Source: JAPPLB01 sp965218555 (lineage in GTDB: Bacteria; Acidobacteriota; Terriglobia; Bryobacterales; UBA6623). Taken from it: a DNA stretch of 64,000 bases. The DNA is taken from NCBI GenBank assembly GCA_965218555.1, contig OZ244625.1:2108001-2172000 (forward strand). Reading direction: 5' to 3'. The notes under the pieces were generated by a model that saw only the letters and a list, made by a program, of their open reading frames with translations, made no database searches and had not been told where the DNA came from. Within the stretch, counting starts at the first letter, position 1. Each line of letters begins with the position of its first letter. This document shows, in pieces, positions 1 through 8,825 of this stretch. The position numbers and the translations under genes are program-made.

Positions 1-1
1 G

Positions 2-1336
2 ACATGTTTGCTCACCCCCATGCTCAACATCCACGCCGGAAACTGGATGCTGCTCCGCGATCAGGAGTGGGTTCTGCGGATCTTCGGCCATGTTTTCCTG
101 GTGTTCTTTCTGCCCTCGGCGTTGCTCGGGACCATCGGTCCGGTGGCGGCCAAAATGGCCCTGGACCTGGGCCGCGAGACCGGACGGACCGTGGGCAGCG
201 TCTACTCCTGGGGCGCCGTCGGCAGCATCGTCGGTACGTTTCTGACGGGCTACTATCTGATTGCCGCAGTCGGCACCGTGGCTGTCCTGCTCAGCGTGTC
301 GGCTATCTTGCTGGGCATGGCCTTCCTGTTCGGAGCCCGCTCGCTGCTGCCGTTCCTTTGGACCGGAGTGGTTGGCGCCTCCTTCATCGCCATGAGCGGT
401 CCGTTCGAGCAGGCCCGCACCGTCGGCGAGCGCTTGGGCCTGCACCCGTACGAGAGCGACTGGGTCCACTTTCAGGAGGAGACGCAATACTCCCTGATCA
501 CCGTGGAAGACGACATGGAAATGGCCGGTGTGCGGTCGATGACTCTCGATTTTCTGATTCACGCCTACGTCGACATGAACGATCCCGGCAGGCTGATCTA
601 TGAGTATGAGCAGGTCTACGCCGCCGTGACGCGGGCCGCCGTCAAGGACTGGCCCCAGGATCGTGTACTACGAGCGCTCTCGCTCGGCGGGGGTGGGTTC
701 GTCTTTCCCCGCTGGCTGCTGCGCCATTGGCCGGGCAGCTATCTGGAAGTTGCCGAGATCGATCCTGAGGTCACCCGCGCGGCGTACGAGGCCTTCGGAC
801 TACCGGCAGACACGCCGATCCGTATCTTCAACCTCGATGCTCGGAATCACGTCGAAGATATCCTGCGGCGGCAGGGAAACGCCTCAGACAACCGCTTCGA
901 TCTGGTCTATTCCGATGCCTTCAATCACTATTCACCGCCGTTCCATCTGACGACCAAGGATTTCAACGAGAAGCTGCGTCAGCTCATGACGCCCGACGGC
1001 GTATTGCTGGCGAACGTCATCGATATATACAGTTCCGGCCGTTTTGTCGGCGCGATGATCAACACGCTGGAGCAAAGCTTCCCGCATGTCTACGCCATAT
1101 CCAGCTCCTTGGCCGGACCTTCCGACGACGATGAGCGTGACACGTTCATCGTAGTAGGGTCGGGGCGCCCGCTCGACGTCAATGAGTTGTCCATCGGCTC
1201 AGCTATCGGCATGGTGCTCGATCCCGAGCAGCTCGCCACTCTCCGCCGGCGCTCGGAGAGTCTCGTCCTCACCGACGACTATGCACCCGTCGACAACCTT
1301 CTCGAACCGGTCATCCGGATGTCCTCGAAGCGCTAA
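2..1336 (+). CDS. Membrane-fused spermidine-synthase-like methyltransferase-fold protein (5' partial)
   Basis: The frame is open to the left edge of the window, so the N-terminus is missing; a TTG at 8 is only the first in-window start candidate. The visible N-terminal ~130 residues form hydrophobic helices of the MFS-like part found in fused 'spermidine synthase' proteins. The C-terminal half is a Rossmann SAM-binding fold: glycine-rich LSLGGGG near residue 225, acidic loop VAEIDPEV after the second strand, then DLVYSDAF. The family resembles aminopropyltransferases, but many members lack proven polyamine activity, so the substrate is unknown. It is followed by rpsU on the same strand after about 165 bp. 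Confidence 0.75.
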   Translation, partial: TCLLTPMLNIHAGNWMLLRDQEWVLRIFGHVFLVFFLPSALLGTIGPVAAKMALDLGRETGRTVGSVYSWGAVGSIVGTFLTGYYLIAAVGTVAVLLSVSAILLGMAFLFGARSLLPFLWTGVVGASFIAMSGPFEQARTVGERLGLHPYESDWVHFQEETQYSLITVEDDMEMAGVRSMTLDFLIHAYVDMNDPGRLIYEYEQVYAAVTRAAVKDWPQDRVLRALSLGGGGFVFPRWLLRHWPGSYLEVAEIDPEVTRAAYEAFGLPADTPIRIFNLDARNHVEDILRRQGNASDNRFDLVYSDAFNHYSPPFHLTTKDFNEKLRQLMTPDGVLLANVIDIYSSGRFVGAMINTLEQSFPHVYAISSSLAGPSDDDERDTFIVVGSGRPLDVNELSIGSAIGMVLDPEQLATLRRRSESLVLTDDYAPVDNLLEPVIRMSSKR

Positions 1337-1502
1337 GGGTCTATCGCGGACGGGGCAATAGCATCAGGCATTGCCCTCTCACAAAGTCAGCACGGCTGGC
1401 CTGCGGCGGATCTGTAGGGTACAATTCGTTGAGGGGCTGCTGGTTTCTTCGCTCCTCGCTCGACCGGCATTCTTGTGTTTTTATTCGTTGGCGGAGGTAT
1501 GC

Positions 1503-1700
1503 GTGGCTGAAGTATATGTTCAGGAGGGCGAATCGCTCGACGGCGCACTGCGGCGTTTCAAAAGAAAGGTGCAGCACGAAGACATCATCAAAGAGGTCAA
1601 GCGGCACTCCTACTATTTGAAGCCCGGCGAAAAAAAACGAGTCAAGCAGGCGCTGGCGCGCAAGCGAAACCGTAAAAAGATGCGCCGCGACCCTCGTTAG
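1503..1700 (+). CDS. rpsU: 30S ribosomal protein S21
   Basis: This is a 65-residue basic protein of the bS21 family, a small-subunit protein that helps in translation initiation. It starts AEVYVQEGESLDGALRRF, the standard S21 opening, and ends in a Lys/Arg-rich tail (ARKRNRKKMRRDPR). The start is GTG at 1503, chosen because a strong GGAGG at 1493-1497 lies five bases upstream and the family begins here; the frame is open further upstream but carries no family sequence. A TACAAT at 1420-1425 could be a -10 box, without a convincing -35. It lies next to mtaB, a tRNA-modification gene. Confidence 0.93.
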   Translation: MAEVYVQEGESLDGALRRFKRKVQHEDIIKEVKRHSYYLKPGEKKRVKQALARKRNRKKMRRDPR

Positions 1701-1778
1701 TGCGCTGAGAATTCGCTGTTTGCCCTTCTCCCGGCGGGTTTTCCGCCCAACTACTTCCCACCGCCAGGGCAAGTCTTC

Positions 1779-3137
1779 ATGCGTTCCCGCCGGCGATTCC
1801 CCACAAAGAGCTTCTCCGTGCGAAGCTTCGGCTGCCGTGCTTCGCAGGCGGATGGAGCCGCCATCTCGGCTGACCTGCAGCACCGTGGTTTGGAAACCAC
1901 TTCGGGTCCGGCCGATCTCGTCATCATCAACACCTGTACCGTCACGTCGGAAGCGGATCGGGATGCCCGACAGGCGGTCCGGCACGCTCATCGAGAAAAT
2001 CCGGACGCCGAGATTCTTGTAACGGGCTGCTATGCCCAGCGCCGGCCCGCGGAACTCGCGGATCTCCCCGGCGTCAAGTGGGTCGTCGGTAATTCGCACA
2101 AGACGGAGATCGGGAAGATCGTTACCGCCGACTTGGTCAAGCCGTCGGCCCCTGTGGGCCAAGCCGCTTACCACGGAGAGATCAGCCTTGGCGGAACGCT
2201 GGTCGGGAACATTTTCGACCAACAGCGGTTCCTCTCAACACCGGTCGTCGAGGCGGGACCGGATCGCACGCGCCCCAACCTCAAGATTCAAGACGGCTGC
2301 GGGAATCGCTGCAGCTTCTGCGTGATCCCCGCTGTGCGCGGCGCCAGCCGGAGCGCTCCGATCGAGTTTGTCATCGAGCAGGTGAGAATGTTGTCGGAAC
2401 GCTACAGCGAGGTTGTGCTCACCGGCATCAACCTTGGACGCTGGGGTCGAGACCTTCCCGCAAGACCGCGCTTAGCCCATCTGCTTCGCAAGTTGCTGGC
2501 CGAGACGGACATCGCGAAGCTGCGCCTGAGCTCGATCGAGCCCATGGACTGGACCGACGACCTGCTCGAGCTCGTTGCAGCGACGCCTCGTATTGCCAAG
2601 CACGTCCACATCCCTCTGCAATCCGCTTCTGACACGGTCCTCCGCAGAATGCGCCGGCGCTACCGAGTACGCCACTATGCGAGCCGCATCGAGAAGGCTC
2701 GTTCCCTCATGCCGACAGCCTCCATTGGAGCTGACGTCATGGTGGGATTCCCGGGTGAGAGCGATCTTGCATTCGAGGAGACCCGCCGCTTCATCGCCGA
2801 GATGCCCTTCACCTACCTGCACGTTTTCAGCTACTCGTCGCGGCCGGGCACCGAAGCAAGCGACATGCCGGACGAGCCGGCGAAGCCGGTCAAGAAACTG
2901 CGCAACCGGGTGCTGCGGGAGTTGGCGGCGGAGAAGAACCTGGCGTTCCGGAGCAGTCTGCTCGGCGCTGCATTCGACGCCGTCACCCTCGACCAACGAG
3001 CCGGCGGCGGCAGCCGCGCACTCACCGACAACTACATTCCCGTGCGCCTTCCCGATCAGGAGCTCGCCCCGGGCATGCCGGTCCGTGTCCGTCTGAGCGA
3101 ATGCGACGGCAGCACTACCATAGCTCGATTGGCCTGA
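1779..3137 (+). CDS. mtaB: tRNA t6A37 methylthiotransferase MtaB
   Basis: Radical-SAM methylthiotransferase expected to convert t6A37 to ms2t6A37 in ANN-decoding tRNAs. The order of parts is standard: an N-terminal MTTase domain with three cluster cysteines (SFGCRAS, NTCTV, TGCYAQ), a radical-SAM core with CGNRCSFC around residue 172, and a short C-terminal TRAM-like segment (GMPVRVRL). The GCRAS form and the length of 452 aa fit the MtaB branch rather than MiaB or RimO. Start at ATG 1779; the first conserved strand begins about 10 residues in. A strong hairpin lies about 220 bp downstream, before the convergent symporter gene. Confidence 0.9.
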   Translation: MRSRRRFPTKSFSVRSFGCRASQADGAAISADLQHRGLETTSGPADLVIINTCTVTSEADRDARQAVRHAHRENPDAEILVTGCYAQRRPAELADLPGVKWVVGNSHKTEIGKIVTADLVKPSAPVGQAAYHGEISLGGTLVGNIFDQQRFLSTPVVEAGPDRTRPNLKIQDGCGNRCSFCVIPAVRGASRSAPIEFVIEQVRMLSERYSEVVLTGINLGRWGRDLPARPRLAHLLRKLLAETDIAKLRLSSIEPMDWTDDLLELVAATPRIAKHVHIPLQSASDTVLRRMRRRYRVRHYASRIEKARSLMPTASIGADVMVGFPGESDLAFEETRRFIAEMPFTYLHVFSYSSRPGTEASDMPDEPAKPVKKLRNRVLRELAAEKNLAFRSSLLGAAFDAVTLDQRAGGGSRALTDNYIPVRLPDQELAPGMPVRVRLSECDGSTTIARLA

Positions 3138-3359
3138 GCAGCGATCACTTCCCGGACACGCGCAGGCGCTCCGGCGGTTGCTCGTATACCGACACGACCA
3201 TGCCGGAGCGCATTGCCGGGGAAGCACCGGCAACCCGACCTCCCCGACGGCGGTAGCGCCAAATGGTCACGGTCCGCTCGGCGCTGGACAACTATCGGCG
3301 CCACAACTCACTGCGAACTCGCTGATCTGAAGCCAGCCGAACGGGGCCTCACTCGTATC

Positions 3360-3398
3360 CCTATCTCCACACGCGGCCCCGCCGCATGTGGAGATAGG
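3360..3398. terminator. Perfect 12-bp hairpin between convergent genes
   Basis: The arms CCTATCTCCACA (3360-3371) and TGTGGAGATAGG (3387-3398) are perfectly complementary, with an added GCGG/CCGC pairing inside. The hairpin sits a few bases beyond the stop of the minus-strand symporter and about 220 bp after mtaB. No long T-run follows on either side, so it may be a bidirectional terminator or an mRNA-end stabiliser. The rest of 3138-3359 shows no convincing gene. Confidence 0.6.
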
Positions 3399-3403
3399 CA
3401 GAC

Positions 3404-4747
3404 TCAGCGGTTCTTTGCGAAGAATTCCTTCGTGAGCGATCCCACGATCGCCAGCGACCCAAGCACGCCGATCAAATTGGGGACGGCCATCAGGCCGTTG
3501 AGCGTGTCGGCGAGACTCCAGATCAGTTGGAGACTTCCTGTCGCGCCCAGGTATACGAAGATGATCCATACCAGACGGTACGGCATGCTTGCCGCCGTGC
3601 CGAAAAGGTAAGCGGCTCCGGTTTCCCCGTAGTAGGCCCATCCAATCACGGTGGAGAACGCGAAGAGGATGAGGCCAAGACTCATAATCTGCCCGCCCCA
3701 GTCTCCGGGAAGGCCGATCTCAAAGGCCTTGGCGGCCATCGAAGCGCCGTCGGCGCCCGACTGCCAGGCACCCGTAGCCAGCACGATGAAGCCAGTGAGT
3801 AGACAGACGACCATGGTGTCCACGAACACCTCGGCGATGCCGTAGGTTGCCTGTCGAACCGGATGATCGGTCACCGCCGAGCTGTGAACAATGGGGGCGC
3901 TTCCCAGCCCCGCCTCGTTCGAGAACATCCCGCGCGCAATGCCATAACGAACGGCTGCCGCCACGGTGCCTCCGGCGAATCCCCCCACGGCCGCCTGCCC
4001 TTGAAACGCGGAGGACAGGACCAATTCGATGACCGCCGGCGCTTGATCGATATAGCGGATCAGGATGACGATCGCGCCCAGTACATAGATCACGCACATG
4101 AACGGCACGAGGAACTGCGTGACCTCGGCGATGCGGCGGATCCCGCCCAGCACAACCAATGCCGTCAATGCGCACAGGGCGAGGCCGCTCACCCACGGCT
4201 CAACCCCAAAACCGCTCCTGGCGGCGTCGGCGACCGAGTTGGCCTGGACCATGTTCCCGATTCCGAATGCAGCCGACGCCGTGAGCAAGGCGAAGACCGC
4301 CCCCAGCCAGCGGAGTCTCAGTCCCTTCGACAGCACATACATCGCGCCGCCGCGGACAATTCCCTGGTCGTCCTTCTCGCGGTAGTGCAGCGCAATGGCA
4401 ATCTCCGAGTACTTCGTGGCCATGCCGACGGCGCCCGAAACGAGAAGCCAAAACAGGGACCCAGGCCCCCCCAGAAAGATCGCCGTCGACACGCCCGCGA
4501 TGTTTCCGACCCCGACGGTCGACGCCAGCGCTGTTGCCAAGGCCTGGAAGGGCGTTACGGTTCCCTCCCCCTTTCCTTTTTGGAACAGCTTGCCGAATAC
4601 TTCACGGAATGCGAAAGGCAGCCGGCGAAACTGCACCCCCCTGGTCACTACCGTCAGCACCAGCCCGGCGCCGATCAGGAGCACCATCATGGGCGTTCCC
4701 CAAACCAAACCGTTGATGGTTTCATGCAGCGCGAGTAGTTGTTCCAC
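3404..4747 (-). CDS. Alanine/glycine:cation symporter (AGCS family)
   Basis: This is a 447-residue polytopic inner-membrane protein that should import a small neutral amino acid with Na+. Family signatures are the early TVVTRGVQFRRL, PFQALATALASTVGVGNIAGV (~residues 64-84) and FSNEAGLGSAPIVHSSA (~275-290). Length and even spacing of hydrophobic segments match family members. It starts at ATG 4747, with the GNAT gene 12 bp upstream on the same strand, so the two are probably co-transcribed. The actual substrate cannot be read from the sequence. Confidence 0.9.
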   Translation of the reverse strand: MEQLLALHETINGLVWGTPMMVLLIGAGLVLTVVTRGVQFRRLPFAFREVFGKLFQKGKGEGTVTPFQALATALASTVGVGNIAGVSTAIFLGGPGSLFWLLVSGAVGMATKYSEIAIALHYREKDDQGIVRGGAMYVLSKGLRLRWLGAVFALLTASAAFGIGNMVQANSVADAARSGFGVEPWVSGLALCALTALVVLGGIRRIAEVTQFLVPFMCVIYVLGAIVILIRYIDQAPAVIELVLSSAFQGQAAVGGFAGGTVAAAVRYGIARGMFSNEAGLGSAPIVHSSAVTDHPVRQATYGIAEVFVDTMVVCLLTGFIVLATGAWQSGADGASMAAKAFEIGLPGDWGGQIMSLGLILFAFSTVIGWAYYGETGAAYLFGTAASMPYRLVWIIFVYLGATGSLQLIWSLADTLNGLMAVPNLIGVLGSLAIVGSLTKEFFAKNR

Positions 4748-4759
4748 GATGACCCAGCC

Positions 4760-5233
4760 TTATTTTTCTTCTCGCTTCAAAACGAAGTCGGTCTCATACA
4801 TGTCGTACACCGCCGGCGTCATCCCCAAGCGCCGATAGGTTCGCTGCGCGTTGTGATTGCTCTTGTCCACGTACAGCCGAATGCCACACACATCCCCGGC
4901 GGCCTCGGCTTGCTCCAGCACCCAGTGGTGCAGCGCCGAATACACCCCTTGGCCCCGCGATGCCGGCTCGACGTACACACTCTGAATCCACCAGAAAATG
5001 CCGTTGCGCCAGTCACTCCACTCGAACGTGACCATCAATTGCCCGACAACCCGCGCTCCCCTTTCGGCAACGACATAGAACCCTTTCCCGGCGTCTTCGA
5101 GGACGGCCTGGGTTCCGGCCCGCAGCCGGTTGCAATCCAGCTCGATGTCTTCGATCTCGAGGGCCATCGCGGCGCTGTGGTCCGCGATGATCGTGGCGTC
5201 CGCACCGCTTGCGCGTCGAACTCTGATCGTCAA
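4760..5233 (-). CDS. GNAT-family N-acetyltransferase
   Basis: 157-residue acetyl-CoA-dependent N-acyltransferase. The fold's strand 4 and acetyl-CoA pyrophosphate loop are visible as IQSVYVEPASRGQGVYSALH (about residues 86-106; motif A, R-G-Q-G-V), followed by the typical NHNAQRTYRRLGM motif B near residue 136. The target amine is unknown. It lies just upstream of the amino-acid symporter gene on the same strand with 12 bp between them. Confidence 0.85.
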   Translation of the reverse strand: MTIRVRRASGADATIIADHSAAMALEIEDIELDCNRLRAGTQAVLEDAGKGFYVVAERGARVVGQLMVTFEWSDWRNGIFWWIQSVYVEPASRGQGVYSALHHWVLEQAEAAGDVCGIRLYVDKSNHNAQRTYRRLGMTPAVYDMYETDFVLKREEK

Positions 5234-5666
5234 CGACCTGCACCTCCCATCGGGGATCTGTCAGCGGTTACTCGACCCTGGGACGTCCGAGTCCTGGGCC
5301 GGCATCGAATCAGGACCCACGATGCCCCCGGCGGCGGCGGCTCCTGTTGCGACGATTTCGACCGGCGAAAACGAATCCTCGACCGAAACTGCTCCATCAA
5401 GGACACTCTGGACTGACCGATCCGGGGTGAGGCCGGTCGAGCCTCACGGGTGTAACGCAACAGCGGCCGCCACCGAGCGCTGGGCTTGATCAGCCCGAGA
5501 ACGAGAAGTAAGAGAGCGTTTTGCGTACTGAACTCCTCGAAATATCCGGTGACTCGCGGTGACGTGCTGTTCGACGCTGAGCGTGGCGCTGGTGGGAGCG
5601 TCCATGCCCGTATCGCGGCGCCGGATTCGTCCAGCAATAGACCGCTTCGCGGGTGCCGACAGGAGG
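5234..5666. other. Intergenic stretch, no supported gene
   Basis: 433 bp between the GNAT gene and the last gene of the glycosyltransferase operon. Open frames exist on both strands but have the composition of antisense or spacer DNA and no recognisable motif. One minus-strand frame carries a short hydrophobic patch (NALLLLVLGLI) that could be debris of a membrane protein; the evidence is too thin to call it. Confidence 0.4.
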
Positions 5667-6800
5667 TTACCGCGCTCTTCCGGGAGCAGCTTCGTTGGCA
5701 TGGGAAACGCCGGCAAGCTGGCAAAAAAGTTCCTCGTAGCGGTCGACGACGGTTTCCCAATCGTAGCGTTTTCTTACGCGCTCGTGGGAGGCCTTGCTCA
5801 AATCGGCACGCTCGTCGGCCGACATGCCCGCGACTGATTCCATGACGGAGGACAGTCGCCGTTCGTCCTTGGAGTACATCAGGCCGACGCCTCCCGCCAC
5901 TTCGCGATTCTCCGGTGTATCCAGGAACAGCACCGGCGCGCCGCGGCCCATCGCTTCGATCAGCGCGGGATGAACGCCTCCGACCTCAGTGGCTTGAATA
6001 TAGGCGAGGCAGTGGGACTGGAGCTCGTGATAGCCGTCTCCAAAAACAGCTCCGGTGAACACGATGCGCGGGTCGTCCGTCGATTGCACGCGCCGGATGT
6101 AGTCTTTCGCGTAGGGTGCGTCGCCGACCATGACGAGCTTGCAGGGAACCGTCGTTTGCTCGAAGGCGCGCACCACGAGCAAGGCGTTGTTCTCCGGCTC
6201 CATCCGGCTGACGTAAAGAAAGTAGCCTCCGGGTTCGAGGCCGAAACGGTCGAGCGCTGCTTTCGTCGTGACTTTATTGGCCGGCGCGCCGTAAGCGATG
6301 AGATGTGTTTTCCTGCCGTACGTCTCCGCGTAGTATTTCTGAATCACCTCGGCATCGGAGACGACGGCGGTGGGGAACCATTTCGTCAGCCACTCAGACA
6401 CGCGATACCAACTCCGCGCGAGCGCATTCCATTTCTTGCGTTGCCGATCGAGACCGTCAACGTTCAGAACCGTCGGCACCCCCAGTAGCCGGGGAAGCAC
6501 GGTGAAGACCGCGTTCGCTCCGTTGCAGAACAGCGCGACGTGATGGCGGTGAAACAGCAGATGAAGCGTCGCCAGGCAGGTGTGAACGAGCGTGTCGAAG
6601 TACTTGTGAGAGATGGTCGGCAGGACCACCAGCCGGACGCCCCGATAGAGCGGTCCCGGGCTGCCGACGTTGTTTGTGCGTCCATAGACGGTCGGTTCGT
6701 GTCCGCGCTCAACGAGACGGGCGCACAACTCTTCTGCAAACGTCTCGAACCCGCCGTAGCGGGCCGGGATGCCACGGGTGCCCAGAAGGGCGATTTTCAT
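5667..6800 (-). CDS. Glycosyltransferase, DUF1972/GT4 type
   Basis: 377-residue GT-B glycosyltransferase. The N-terminus MKIALLGTRGIPARYGGFET is the signature of the DUF1972 domain seen in rhamnosyl/galactosyl transferases of polysaccharide clusters. The C-terminal half is a glycosyltransferase group-1 domain with FLYVSRMEPENN (~residue 195) and the donor-binding region EVGGVHPALIEAMGRGAPV (~277-295). It is the fourth and last gene of a minus-strand operon, six bases after the preceding stop, and probably acts on the cytoplasmic face building a lipid-linked surface glycan. Confidence 0.88.
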   Translation of the reverse strand: MKIALLGTRGIPARYGGFETFAEELCARLVERGHEPTVYGRTNNVGSPGPLYRGVRLVVLPTISHKYFDTLVHTCLATLHLLFHRHHVALFCNGANAVFTVLPRLLGVPTVLNVDGLDRQRKKWNALARSWYRVSEWLTKWFPTAVVSDAEVIQKYYAETYGRKTHLIAYGAPANKVTTKAALDRFGLEPGGYFLYVSRMEPENNALLVVRAFEQTTVPCKLVMVGDAPYAKDYIRRVQSTDDPRIVFTGAVFGDGYHELQSHCLAYIQATEVGGVHPALIEAMGRGAPVLFLDTPENREVAGGVGLMYSKDERRLSSVMESVAGMSADERADLSKASHERVRKRYDWETVVDRYEELFCQLAGVSHANEAAPGRAR

Positions 6801-6806
6801 GAATCG

Positions 6807-7853
6807 CTAAAGCTCCCAAACTCTGATGGGCTCGGGAGCAGGCGCGACGCTTTCCACGGGGTGGCTGACAGGAGTGAAGCGGAACCAGCTCATTATGTAG
6901 TCTTCATCCACGCGCCGGCGCTGCTGGATCAGACGGCGTTTTTCGAGGACGCGGTTGAAGTCGCGAGCGAGCAGGTAGAACGCTTTGAGCGACGAACGCT
7001 CGATCGTCAGACAGTAGAGGACGATACCCAGGTCGCGCAATGTCATGGGAATGAAGTTCCGCAGGTACACACCCGCCGTGATGTTCTTCGCGCGCATCAA
7101 GAAGCGGTTCTTGACCGAGTGCATATTGATCTCCGGCGGAAGATAACGGCGCATCCCAGGACGAAGCTTGCGGACGTGATAGCCGCAGGCGTTGGGTACG
7201 TAGACGCATTTCCAACCGAGCAGTTGCGCGCGCCAAGCAACGTCCGCGTCCTCGCGGTAGGTGAAGAAATCGGAGTCGAAGAACTCGTTGCCCACCGAGA
7301 TATCGTCAATCATTTTGCGCCGGTAACAAGCCGCCGCCGCGGTGGCGCCGAAGACATACTCCGACTTGAGGTAGTGACCGTTGTCCGTCTCGAGACAGCC
7401 GCGGTCGAAGTGCCGCTGCATCGGCGTGAAGTACATGCCGGTCGAATCGACGACCTGCTGGTCGGGGATCTCGAAGGAGGCATCCATCATCATCAGCTTG
7501 CCGCAAAGGGTGCCGACCGTGGGGTCGACGTCCGCCTGCGCCATCAACGTGGCGACAAGGTTGGGAAGAAGCATCACATCGGGATTGAGCGTGAGAACCC
7601 ACTCGCCGCGAGAAATCGCGATGGCCTGATTCTGTGCCGCCGCGAAGCCGATGTTCTCCTCGTTGTAGATGATGATGCAGCGATCTTCGAAGCGCTCGAG
7701 GATGTCGGTGGTGCCGTCGGTGGAAGCGTTGTCGACGATGATCAACTCTAAATTGGGGTACTTCTGGTCGAGCACCGACTCAAGGCAGCGCCGTATGAAG
7801 CGACCGCTATTGTACGTGACGATAGTGACCGAAACGCATTGTTCACGAACCAT
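6807..7853 (-). CDS. Glycosyltransferase family 2 (rhamnosyltransferase-like)
   Basis: 348 residues with a GT-A fold. VTIVTYNSGRFIRRCLES starts the nucleotide-binding domain, IIVDNASTDGT supplies the first conserved acidic residues, GEWVLTLNPDVML the metal-binding aspartate pair region, and YREDADVAWRAQLLGW the ExDxxW-like acceptor/catalytic motif. This pattern matches WbbL/RfbF-type rhamnosyltransferases. Third gene of the four-gene operon, with six-base gaps on both sides. Confidence 0.87.
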   Translation of the reverse strand: MVREQCVSVTIVTYNSGRFIRRCLESVLDQKYPNLELIIVDNASTDGTTDILERFEDRCIIIYNEENIGFAAAQNQAIAISRGEWVLTLNPDVMLLPNLVATLMAQADVDPTVGTLCGKLMMMDASFEIPDQQVVDSTGMYFTPMQRHFDRGCLETDNGHYLKSEYVFGATAAAACYRRKMIDDISVGNEFFDSDFFTYREDADVAWRAQLLGWKCVYVPNACGYHVRKLRPGMRRYLPPEINMHSVKNRFLMRAKNITAGVYLRNFIPMTLRDLGIVLYCLTIERSSLKAFYLLARDFNRVLEKRRLIQQRRRVDEDYIMSWFRFTPVSHPVESVAPAPEPIRVWEL

Positions 7854-7859
7854 GAATTA

Positions 7860-8825
7860 TTAACTCGATTTCGATTCAGCAGGAGAAGCAGACCCCAATC
7901 CAGCCACTACGTTCCGGTCGTGGACGGAGAAACCGCTGAGGGTCTTGATAAGGTTTTGGCATGCCTTTCTTTCGCTGGCGGTTCCCGCGCCCAGGATGCA
8001 GAGAAGCCAGCGGAGCCGGAGCCCGACTCGAACAGCAATGTACAGCCAGCGGCGGATCCCCTTGGAGAAGTGCTTGCAACAAAAGCGTAAAAGATTACCA
8101 TACCAAGCCTGATAGCGTTCTTCCAGGGTGATGCTGCCCACGGAGTGTCCGCCTGTGTGTTGCGCCACACAACACGGCTCGTAGTAAATCATGTGCCTGG
8201 CCTTGCGCACCCGCAGGCAAAGATCGACGTCTTCGAACCAAATGGGGTGGAAATTTTCATCCAGGCCGCCGACTTGTCGCAACACGTCACGGCGAATCAT
8301 CAGAAACGCCCCGGCCGGCTGGTCGACTTCGCGCGCGGTGTCGGGGTCTGCATCCAGACAGCGATAGCGCCGGTTGACAGGATTCGATGGCCACAAGCGG
8401 TTGATGAGAAGCACTTCGAACAAAAGCGCCGCGGGGGTTGGGAACGACCGTACATTGAACCCAATCTGGTCTTGCCCGTTGCCGTCAACGAGCTTCCCGC
8501 CCGCCGCGCCGACTTGCGGAACGAGACAGCGTTCCACAAGGGGTTGCAGGCTGCTCAACAGGATCGTGTCTGGATTCAACAAGAGAACGAAGGGACTGCC
8601 GGTCGCTGCGATCCCCTGGTTGACGGCGGCCGCGAAACCGCGGTTGCTCGCGTTGCGAATCAACTTTACTTCCGGCGCTTCGCGGACAACGATGTCGCAG
8701 GTGTCGTCCGACGAAGCGTTGTCGACAACGACGACTTCGTCGGCCTGCCCGAGAGGCTTCAGACACGCTGCGATATGACGCTCCGAGTTGAAGGTCACGA
8801 TGATGACCGACACCCCAGCCGTCAC
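7860..8825 (-). CDS. Glycosyltransferase family 2
   Basis: 321-residue GT-A transferase. GTG at 8825 is chosen as the start: it overlaps the TGA of the upstream gene (GTGA, four-base overlap) and puts the first beta strand, VSVIIVTFNSERHIAACL, three residues in. A longer frame reaches 8885 but would deeply overlap its neighbour. Motifs: VVVDNASSDDT, FVLLLNPDTIL and WFEDVDLCLRVRKA. The overlap suggests translational coupling within the operon. The sugar donor is unknown. Confidence 0.87.
   Translation of the reverse strand: MTAGVSVIIVTFNSERHIAACLKPLGQADEVVVVDNASSDDTCDIVVREAPEVKLIRNASNRGFAAAVNQGIAATGSPFVLLLNPDTILLSSLQPLVERCLVPQVGAAGGKLVDGNGQDQIGFNVRSFPTPAALLFEVLLINRLWPSNPVNRRYRCLDADPDTAREVDQPAGAFLMIRRDVLRQVGGLDENFHPIWFEDVDLCLRVRKARHMIYYEPCCVAQHTGGHSVGSITLEERYQAWYGNLLRFCCKHFSKGIRRWLYIAVRVGLRLRWLLCILGAGTASERKACQNLIKTLSGFSVHDRNVVAGLGSASPAESKSS

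Noticed and set aside
1397..1425. Promoter for rpsU (TACAAT at 1420-1425)
   Set aside because: A fair -10 box, but the bases 17 bp upstream do not resemble a -35 box, so it is mentioned only as a possibility.
1341..2222. Long minus-strand open frame opposite rpsU and the start of mtaB
   Set aside because: It is the reverse of two well-supported genes, has no recognisable motif and no ribosome site.
6540..7751. 403-codon forward frame over the glycosyltransferases
   Set aside because: Lies antisense to two GT genes with clear catalytic motifs; composition is that of a codon shadow.
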